Assembly (NCBI GenBank): GCA_048497495.1
Contig: JAFHCF010000228.1
Location: 1-10,154, forward strand
DNA length: 10,154 nucleotides
Source: JAFHCF01 sp048497495
GTDB taxonomy: Bacteria > Pseudomonadota > Alphaproteobacteria > Rhizobiales > Ancalomicrobiaceae
Reading direction: 5' to 3'
The notes under the pieces were generated by a model. That model ran no database searches and had not been told where the DNA came from. It worked only from the letters and a program-made list of their open reading frames with translations. Of the stretch, positions 1-4,910 are shown piece by piece (within the stretch, counting starts at the first letter, position 1; each line of letters opens with the position of its first letter). A program made the translations under genes and the position numbers.

Positions 1-563
1 CCGCCACCACCGAGGCGATCCGCGCCTGCGAACGCCGCCTCGGCGCCCCACCGACCGGCGAGGCGAGCGAGCTCCTCCTCGCCGCGCTGCGGGCCGCCCC
101 TTCCGTGGTCGCCGCCCCGGCCCTGCCGCCGGTCCGCTCCACCGCGCCCGCCACCAGGGTCGCCGCGCATCAGGTCGCCGCGCAACCGGTCGCGCCCGCG
201 TCGGCGAGAGGCCCGGCGTCGACGCCGGCGATGCGCGTCGCCGCCGCCGACGCGGTCGCCTATCCGGCGCCGAGCGCCGAGATGTCCTCATATACCGAGG
301 TCGACACTCCGGTCTTCACCGGGTCGATCCGTCGCGCCGCCCGCGAGCCGCTGGCGCCCAGTGGCGACGAGAAGCTGCAGAAGCTGCAACGCGCGTTGAT
401 CGCCTCCGGCTACGGTCCGCTCAAGGCCGACGGCCGCTGGGACGACCGCTCGACCTCCGCCGTGCGTCGCTACGAGGCCGATCGTGGTTGGACCGTCACC
501 GGCAAGCCGAGCGATCGACTGGTCTGGGACCTGATGGCCAAGACGGCGCAACCGCGCCGTTGA
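1..563 (+). CDS. Peptidoglycan-binding domain protein, 3' part (5' end outside window)
   Basis: The reading frame is open from base 3 to the TGA at 561-563, so this is the last 186 codons of a longer gene; the GTG at 105 is only an internal codon. The first ~30 residues (ATTEAIRACERRLGAPPTGE then a leucine-rich helix) look like the end of one PG_binding_1-type domain. An Ala/Pro/Val-rich linker of about 90 residues follows. A second, complete domain lies near window residues 122-181 (EKLQKLQRALIASGYGPLKA, then DGRWDDRSTSAVRRYEADRG and TGKPSDRLVWDL), with the usual LQxxLxxxGY, DGxW and TG signatures. Such domains bind cell-wall glycan peptides, so an envelope location is expected, but the N-terminus that would show a signal peptide or membrane segment is missing. 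A DUF1491 gene follows on the same strand after 160 bp. The last codons lie inside a tandem repeat that copies the stop codon. Confidence 0.85.
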   Translation, partial: ATTEAIRACERRLGAPPTGEASELLLAALRAAPSVVAAPALPPVRSTAPATRVAAHQVAAQPVAPASARGPASTPAMRVAAADAVAYPAPSAEMSSYTEVDTPVFTGSIRRAAREPLAPSGDEKLQKLQRALIASGYGPLKADGRWDDRSTSAVRRYEADRGWTVTGKPSDRLVWDLMAKTAQPRR

Positions 564-623
564 ACAGAAGCACCGTCGGCGCAACCGCGCCGTTGAACAG
601 AAGCACGATCGGCGCGAACGCGC
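544..623. repeat. 33-bp-period tandem repeat across a stop codon, with GC hairpins
   Basis: Two identical 30-nt units lie at 544-573 and 577-606 (period 33), with a degenerate third start at 610-623. Each unit encloses an inverted repeat, CGGCGC-AACC-GCGCCG. In the first copy it extends to a 7-bp stem (543-549 with 554-560) that ends at the base before the TGA. The second stem is 577-582 with 587-592, and the third copy keeps only a 4-bp stem (612-615 with 620-623). Because 33 is a multiple of three, the gene's terminal AQPRR-stop is repeated in frame, as TEAPSAQPRR-stop, just past the true stop. No T-run follows, so these are not classic intrinsic terminators, though they could act as 3'-end structures. 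The 564-723 gap shows no other gene. Confidence 0.8.
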
Positions 624-723
624 GGTCCGAACCCCGACGGATCGGAGCGGCGGGGACGTCGACCTGTTATCGTGTCGGCGCGAACGGGCCGCCGAGCGGC
701 GGTCGAGCCGGGGATGTGAGACG

Positions 724-1113
724 ATGCGGCTGAGATCGGACGTCTGGGTGTCGGCGCTGCTGCGTCGCGCCTTCGCCGCCGGCGCCAATGCGGCGATCGT
801 CCATCGCGGGGCGGAAGCCGCCGGCGCGATCTTCGTCGCCGTCGATCGTCTCGACGGGACCGCCGATCTCTGGGGACCGGCGCCTCAGGCGGATTTCTCG
901 GAAGGCGACGAGGGCGACCGCCGTTTCGAGCGGCTCGGCGCCCGTCTTCCGCGCGCCGATCTCACCGCCCGGATCGCCTCGGAACGCCGTTTCGACGGCG
1001 ACCTCTGGCTGGTCGAGGTCGAGGATCGCCAGGCCCGTCACTTCATCGAACCGCCGCCGGCCGATCCCGACGCCGCGCCGCGCCGCGCCCCCGAGTGGCC
1101 GCCGCGCGCCTGA
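724..1113 (+). CDS. DUF1491 family protein
   Basis: This 129-residue protein matches DUF1491, a small alphaproteobacterial family of unknown function. The family-like N-terminus is MRLRSDVWVSALLRRAFAAG, followed by a strand region (RGAEAAGAIFVAVDRLDGTA) and DLWGPAPQ near residues 49-56. The motifs DLTARIASERRFD and DLWLVEVEDR lie in the C-terminal half. It has no signal peptide, membrane helix or recognisable catalytic motif, so it is probably a soluble cytoplasmic protein. The ATG at 724 is chosen because the family starts with MRLxxDxWVxA; the upstream GGGGATGTGAG (710-720) gives only a weak ribosome-binding site. The last ~20 residues are a Pro/Ala/Arg-rich tail. The gene is in the same orientation as the peptidoglycan-binding gene and convergent with the DUF2336 gene, with 8 bp between the stop codons. 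Function is unknown. Confidence 0.85.
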   Translation: MRLRSDVWVSALLRRAFAAGANAAIVHRGAEAAGAIFVAVDRLDGTADLWGPAPQADFSEGDEGDRRFERLGARLPRADLTARIASERRFDGDLWLVEVEDRQARHFIEPPPADPDAAPRRAPEWPPRA

Positions 1114-1121
1114 CCTCGGGC

Positions 1122-2360
1122 TCAGCCCTCGCCGCTCCGCCGCCGGCCGAGATCCGTCTCGCCGCGACCCTGATCGACACCCGCCGCCTCGCCACGGGCA
1201 CCGCCGCGCCGCTCCGCCGGATCGAGCACCCGCCGGGTCTCGACCCGTCCCGTCGCGCTCTCGCCGCGCCACCGCGCCAGCAGGTGTTCGGCGGTGCGCC
1301 AGCCGATGCGCCCGGCCATCGCCGAGAGGTCCTGCATGTGGGCGAGCGTGATGCGCTCGCCCCCGTGGAGCAGCAGGATCGAGGTGGCCGTCCGCTCGTC
1401 GATTCCGAGCGCCGCGAGGGCCACGGCGAGCGCCTCGCCGTGACGGTCGACCAGCATGCGTTCGACGACGGCGCGGTCGAGTTCGGCGGCCTCCGCCAGA
1501 TCGTCGCCGAGCCGAACGTTTTCACCCGCCACCAGTGCGGAGAACAAGCGAGGCCCGATCAGACTGGGATCGGCGGTCCGCCGCCGCCGCGGGCTCGCAG
1601 CGAGGAGCGCGGCGGTGCTGGACTCCTGGATGATCCGCCAGCGGGCCGCGGGATCGAGGTCGAGAAAGGCGTCGATGTCGCCGGGAACCGTCGGATCCGC
1701 CTCCCGGACCGCCTTCGCCGCCGCCGCTTCCGCCGCATGGGCGACCGCCTCGGCCTCGAGTTCCGCCGCCAGTTCGTCGAGCGCCCGCTGCAGCGCGACG
1801 TCGGCCTCCACGTCGAGCCCGGCGAAGGGTCTGGTGCCGACCACCGCCTCCACGAGGTCGCGCGCCGTCGGTGGCAGGTCGGGGAGGGCGTTGGCCCGCG
1901 CGCCGCCGGCACGTCGGTCGGCGTCGCGCATTTCCGCTTCGATCTCGTTCGAGCGGGTCAGCGCCAGCGCGACTTCCGAGGTGAGACCGAGCCGCTCGGC
2001 CACCGCCGCGACATGGGCCGGGCCGTGCCGCATGATCTCCACCAGATCGCCGGAGGTCAGCACCGGCGAGCGCAGGATCACCGTTTCGGCGATCTCGATG
2101 GCGTCGGTGGCGAGCAGCCGCGCCACGGTCGGCGGTGTGTCGGCGCGATGGGCCAGGCGCCGCGCCGCATGGACCCGGTCCGCCGGCTCGGCATCGGGCA
2201 AAAGGCCGGTGACGAGGTCGGCGAAGGCGCGGATCTGGGTGCGCTCGTGCGTCGAGGCGAGGACGAAGAGATCGACCGCGGACCGCAACACGTCTCCCGA
2301 TCGCGGCGTGGCCGCCACGGGGCGGACGGCCTCGGGGTATTCCGGCTGGGATCGAGACAT
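1122..2360 (-). CDS. DUF2336 family helical protein
   Basis: This 412-residue protein resembles DUF2336, an alphaproteobacterial family of unknown function that appears to be an all-helical, HEAT-like repeat protein. The N-terminal signature is near residues 23-55 (DVLRSAVDLFVLASTHERTQ, then FADLVTGLLP). It is followed by RVHAARRLAHRADTPPTVAR and by helices ending LRSPVLTSGDLVEIMRHGP (97-114). Residues 190-225 are Ala/Glu-rich and may form a long helix. A second helical half (265-365) ends in HMQDLSAMAGRIGWRTAEHL. The last ~40 residues are Gly/Arg-rich and probably disordered. There is no signal peptide or membrane segment. The ATG at 2360 precedes the conserved DLFVL block by about 30 residues. 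The stop is 8 bp from that of the DUF1491 gene. Upstream is a perfect CtrA-type box over the -35 position of a candidate promoter, so cell-cycle control is inferred. Confidence 0.85.
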   Translation of the reverse strand: MSRSQPEYPEAVRPVAATPRSGDVLRSAVDLFVLASTHERTQIRAFADLVTGLLPDAEPADRVHAARRLAHRADTPPTVARLLATDAIEIAETVILRSPVLTSGDLVEIMRHGPAHVAAVAERLGLTSEVALALTRSNEIEAEMRDADRRAGGARANALPDLPPTARDLVEAVVGTRPFAGLDVEADVALQRALDELAAELEAEAVAHAAEAAAAKAVREADPTVPGDIDAFLDLDPAARWRIIQESSTAALLAASPRRRRTADPSLIGPRLFSALVAGENVRLGDDLAEAAELDRAVVERMLVDRHGEALAVALAALGIDERTATSILLLHGGERITLAHMQDLSAMAGRIGWRTAEHLLARWRGESATGRVETRRVLDPAERRGGARGEAAGVDQGRGETDLGRRRSGEG

Positions 2361-2401
2361 CTGCCGCTCACGTCGCTCGGGGAATGTGAAGGTTCGCGTC
2401 C

Positions 2402-2435
2402 AGTATCGGGAGGGTGGGTTAACGCTTCGTTAACC
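2402..2435 (-). promoter_or_regulatory. CtrA-type box and candidate promoter of the DUF2336 gene
   Basis: Bases 2417-2435 read GGTTAACGCTTCGTTAACC, a perfect 8-bp inverted repeat around a 3-nt centre. Within it, 2419-2433 is exactly TTAA-N7-TTAA, the established consensus of the alphaproteobacterial cell-cycle regulator CtrA; the following bases also complete the half-site TTAACCAT (2430-2437). On the minus strand a -10-like GATACT lies at 2407-2402. A 17-bp spacer puts the -35 at about 2425-2430, inside the box, as in CtrA-activated promoters. Transcription would start near 2395, about 35 nt before the ATG at 2360. The box is also 120-138 bp upstream of the divergent gene at 2555 and might affect both. 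One GANTC (CcrM methylation) site, GATTC, is at 2470-2474. The site is seen directly; regulation is inferred. Confidence 0.75.
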
Positions 2436-2554
2436 ATGATCGTGCCACCGATCCTCGCAGGATCTTCGCGATTCCGTGCCGACGAGCGGGGAAGCCCGGG
2501 GTCGGTCGAAACCGTCACTCCCTCGGTAACCCCAAGGTCCAGCGAGGTGAGGTC

Positions 2555-2743
2555 ATGGGAGACGTCGTTCTGTTGTCCGAGGTTCGTCGCTCGTGCCGCC
2601 GCGCCCGGGACACCTCCGAGACCGTCGAGCCGGCGACCATCGCCCTGTTCACCGGCGTTCGCGTCGAGCATTGGGCGGACCCGGTCGGCGACCCGGACGA
2701 AACCGCGCCGAGGACGCCGCGTCGCCGCCGCCGTCGCGAGTGA
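2555..2743 (+). CDS. Small conserved-looking hypothetical protein (62 aa)
   Basis: This short gene encodes 62 residues: an N-terminal segment (MGDVVLLSEVRRSCRR), a central hydrophobic/aromatic stretch (EPATIALFTGVRVEHW, about residues 25-40) and a basic tail ending RRRRRRE. It resembles small uncharacterised proteins of Hyphomicrobiales with a GDVxxLSExR start and an xILFTGVRxExx core; this is recall, not a search. It is taken as real because it has a good ribosome-binding site (GAGGTGAGG, 2544-2552, directly before the ATG at 2555) and lies in a gap free of competing genes. There are no Cys pairs, membrane segments or catalytic motifs. The Arg-rich tail could bind nucleic acid or acidic partners, but that is only a guess. 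It lies downstream of the CtrA box, and the lipoprotein gene follows 108 bp later on the same strand. Confidence 0.7.
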   Translation: MGDVVLLSEVRRSCRRARDTSETVEPATIALFTGVRVEHWADPVGDPDETAPRTPRRRRRRE

Positions 2744-2851
2744 ACCGGGGCAACCCGGCGACCGGTGGGTCGCGGAAACGCTGCATCGCCGGCGCCGCCG
2801 GGTTCCGGCAGGGGTCGCGCCGATGGGCGCAGGGGGGAAAGGACAACGCAA

Positions 2852-3652
2852 GTGCACCGCAGGCGGATCGTCGCTCTCGCCCTCGCTCTGCCCGTCCTGC
2901 TCGCGGGATGCGGGCGGCCGACCGGCGACTTCGGCCGCGCCGAGCCGAGCGTTCTCCACGATCGCGTCATGCCGGCGGCCGGTGAACTCGTCGCCGAATG
3001 GGACCGCCGCGAGGTGGTCTCCGACTTCAATCGCACCGACCGCGAGGGCACCTTGCGCGACCGCGCCTGGGCGCTGGTGCGCCCCCCCCACGTGCGCGAT
3101 TGGTTCGGCGCCACCGCCGTCGAACTCGAACGCACCCGCATCCTGCCCGAGATCGACTACGCCTTCGACCCCCAGGGCTATTACAACTACCTGCGTCGCG
3201 ATCCCTTCATCTCCTCGGAGACCCGTTGGAACCGGGCGATCGCCGACATGCGCGGCGACACCGGCCTGATCGGACCCTTCTGGAGCGAGGCGCGGCGGGT
3301 GCGCGACGACGACGCCCTGCGCCTGCGCGCCCTCGACGAGCGTCGGGGCGGCGCGCCCGAGGAATTGCGCAACGCCTATGCGCGCATCGATGAAAATGCC
3401 CGGGTCGTCGATTGGGTCTGGCGCTCGATGCGGCTGCGGGTCGCGGCCTATCGCGACGCCATCGACCGGATGATGGTCGAGACGCCGTCGCAGCGTCGGC
3501 TCGAGGCGGAGGCGGCCTGGATCGAACTTCGCGGCGCCATCGGCCGCGCCGAGGCCGACATGCCCGCGACCCCACGGCGTATGGCCGGTTCACCGACCCT
3601 TTCGCGCTACACCAAGGGCGAGACCATCAAGGTCGACGTGCCGCAGAAATAA
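2852..3652 (+). CDS. Putative lipoprotein of unknown function
   Basis: The GTG start at 2852 is preferred over the in-frame upstream start at 2765. It has a purine-rich ribosome-binding site (AAAGGA, 2838-2843, 8 nt away), and it puts a textbook lipoprotein signal at the N-terminus: positively charged MHRRR, a hydrophobic core, then lipobox LLAG with Cys20. The residue after the lipidated Cys is Gly, not Asp, which under the E. coli Lol rule favours the outer membrane. The mature protein (266 residues in all) begins GRPTGDFGRAEPS. It is mostly helical, rich in Arg, Asp and Trp, with segments such as RAWALVRPPHVRDWFG (71-86), DPQGYYNYLRRDPF (106-119) and DENARVVDWVWRSMRLRVAAYRD (180-202). No enzymatic motif is recognised; a structural or envelope-stabilising role is possible. 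The stop lies 13 bp from that of the convergent DUF1254 gene. Confidence 0.82.
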   Translation: MHRRRIVALALALPVLLAGCGRPTGDFGRAEPSVLHDRVMPAAGELVAEWDRREVVSDFNRTDREGTLRDRAWALVRPPHVRDWFGATAVELERTRILPEIDYAFDPQGYYNYLRRDPFISSETRWNRAIADMRGDTGLIGPFWSEARRVRDDDALRLRALDERRGGAPEELRNAYARIDENARVVDWVWRSMRLRVAAYRDAIDRMMVETPSQRRLEAEAAWIELRGAIGRAEADMPATPRRMAGSPTLSRYTKGETIKVDVPQK

Positions 3653-3665
3653 TACGCGCCGGTGC

Positions 3666-4217
3666 TCACGAGAGCGGCGTGGCGCCGCATTTGGCGGTCT
3701 CGAGCACGGCGCGGGTCTCCGCCTCCTGCGACGGATCGGGCACCAGTACCTTGTAGATGGCGAAGCCGACCCGATCCGGCCAATCGACGATCACCACGTC
3801 CTCGTATTCCTCCGGCAGGGTCTCGCGCAGTTGCGCCACCTGGACGTTGGAGGCGACCAGGATGTCGATCGGCTTCTGTTCGGCGGCCCGGTTGTCGACG
3901 CCCCATACCCACAGCCCATGGCGATCATAGAGCGACAGCGACCAGTAGTTGCCGGCGGCGTCCGCCTTGATCCGCATCGGCCCGCGATCGAGGGCGAAAC
4001 GGCACACGGTGTGGAGCATCGCCGGATCGAGACCGGGCAGGGTCTTCACCCCCGGCGCGGCGCGCGGCAGCGGCGTGAACACTTCCTTGGGGGCGAGCGC
4101 CTCGATTTCCCGCCACGGATCGACCACGGCGAAGCGCGGCAGCCCGATCACCGCGGCGATGTGGACGATACCGGCCAAGAGCAGGGCCCCGAGAAACCAG
4201 ACCAGCGTACGGATCAT
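3666..4217 (-). CDS. DUF1254 family membrane-anchored protein (COG5436-like)
   Basis: This 183-residue protein starts MIRTLVWFLGALLLAGIVHI, giving a membrane helix at about residues 4-24. A probably periplasmic domain follows: FAVVDPWREI, PGLDPAMLHTVCRFAL (61-76), the strand-rich NYWSLSLYDRHGLWVWGVDN (90-109) and DWPDRVGFAIYKVLVP (145-160). These are features of the stand-alone DUF1254-like proteins of alphaproteobacteria, whose function is unknown. Two Cys remain (72 and 177) and might pair in the periplasm. The start is fixed by context: the ATG (4217-4215) overlaps the TGA of the DUF1214 gene (4216-4214) as ATGA, the usual signature of translational coupling. The frame stays open upstream to 4478, but that stretch is an Arg-rich shadow of the DUF1214 gene. 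Confidence 0.83.
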   Translation of the reverse strand: MIRTLVWFLGALLLAGIVHIAAVIGLPRFAVVDPWREIEALAPKEVFTPLPRAAPGVKTLPGLDPAMLHTVCRFALDRGPMRIKADAAGNYWSLSLYDRHGLWVWGVDNRAAEQKPIDILVASNVQVAQLRETLPEEYEDVVIVDWPDRVGFAIYKVLVPDPSQEAETRAVLETAKCGATPLS

Positions 4218-4780
4218 CGGCACGCCCCCCGCTCGATCCGCGGCATCACCATGCCGGCGTCCGGCGACAGCGCCAGCGGCGTGTCGTAGAGCCTGAGGAT
4301 CAGCTTCTCCGGTCCCTTGCTCCGCGATGGCAACCAGTTGCCGGGGCGCGCCGGGGCCGAGATCACGATCTCGAAGCGCCCGTCGACGTCGCGCAGGATT
4401 TCTCGCGAGGTGAGGAAGGTGCGGCCGCTCGGCGTCGCCGCCAGTCCGCCTTCGCCGTCGGTGACCGACAACGTCCACAGCCGCGCCGTCGGGGTCTCGC
4501 CGGATAGCCTGTATTCACAGGCGCCGTCGAGCCCGCGCCCGCTCTCGTCCTCCTCGGCGATGAACACCAGCCCCTCGCCGACACCCAGGGCGATCTCGCC
4601 GGTGCGGGCGATGCGGGCGCGGGTATAGGGATCGGCGCTCTCCGCCGTCACCGGCGGCACCGCGTGCCACTTGCCCACTCCGAGGCCGATGCGCGGCGCG
4701 TCGACCATGTACCACGCCGTCGCCAGCCCGAGAGCGAGGGCGACGATCAGGGTGACGAGGAGTTCGAGGAGGAAGCGCAC
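4214..4780 (-). CDS. DUF1214 family membrane-anchored protein (COG5402-like)
   Basis: This 188-residue protein has an N-terminal membrane helix (MRFLLELLVTLIVALALGLA, about residues 3-24) and a DUF1214 domain outside the membrane. Domain signatures are KWHAVP (37-42), DPYTRARIARTGEIALGVGE (50-69), the Cys-containing CEYRLSGE (88-95), LWTLSVTD (101-108) and the typical NWLPS (148-152) followed by LILRLYDTP (160-168). DUF1214 usually sits behind DUF1254 in one long polypeptide; here the two are separate, in reverse order, each with its own anchor. The start is a GTG (4780-4778) with only a weak ribosome-binding site, chosen because it begins just before the helix. The gene ends inside the ATG of the DUF1254 gene. 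It follows the PBP gene after 130 bp, so it may be a distal part of the same transcript or have its own promoter; two GANTC sites (4825-4829, 4861-4865) lie in that gap. The molecular role is unknown. Confidence 0.83.
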   Translation of the reverse strand: MRFLLELLVTLIVALALGLATAWYMVDAPRIGLGVGKWHAVPPVTAESADPYTRARIARTGEIALGVGEGLVFIAEEDESGRGLDGACEYRLSGETPTARLWTLSVTDGEGGLAATPSGRTFLTSREILRDVDGRFEIVISAPARPGNWLPSRSKGPEKLILRLYDTPLALSPDAGMVMPRIERGACR

Positions 4781-4910
4781 GCCAGCGATCCGGTTCAGGT
4801 GAGGAACGCCGCGGTGGCGGCAGGGAGTCCCGAAGCACCGGGCGACACGCGACGATCGCGGAATCGTCGCCGCCGAAACGGGCCGATCCTCGCCGCCGTC
4901 GCCGGCTCCG

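Noticed and set aside
544..623. CRISPR array
   Set aside because: Only two full copies separated by 3 nt, with no spacers and no cas genes; it is a simple tandem duplication.
2765..2851. Upstream start for the lipoprotein
   Set aside because: It would add 29 Gly/Arg-rich residues before the signal peptide and bury the lipobox; GTG 2852 has a better ribosome-binding site.
1095..3269. 724-codon open frame on the plus strand
   Set aside because: It runs antisense through the DUF2336 gene and then through the small-protein and lipoprotein genes. Its product is Arg/Gly/Pro-rich without domains, typical of a GC-rich shadow frame.
4218..4478. N-terminal extension of the DUF1254 protein
   Set aside because: The extension is Arg-rich and overlaps the DUF1214 coding sequence; the ATGA overlap and the membrane helix right after 4217 fix the start there.
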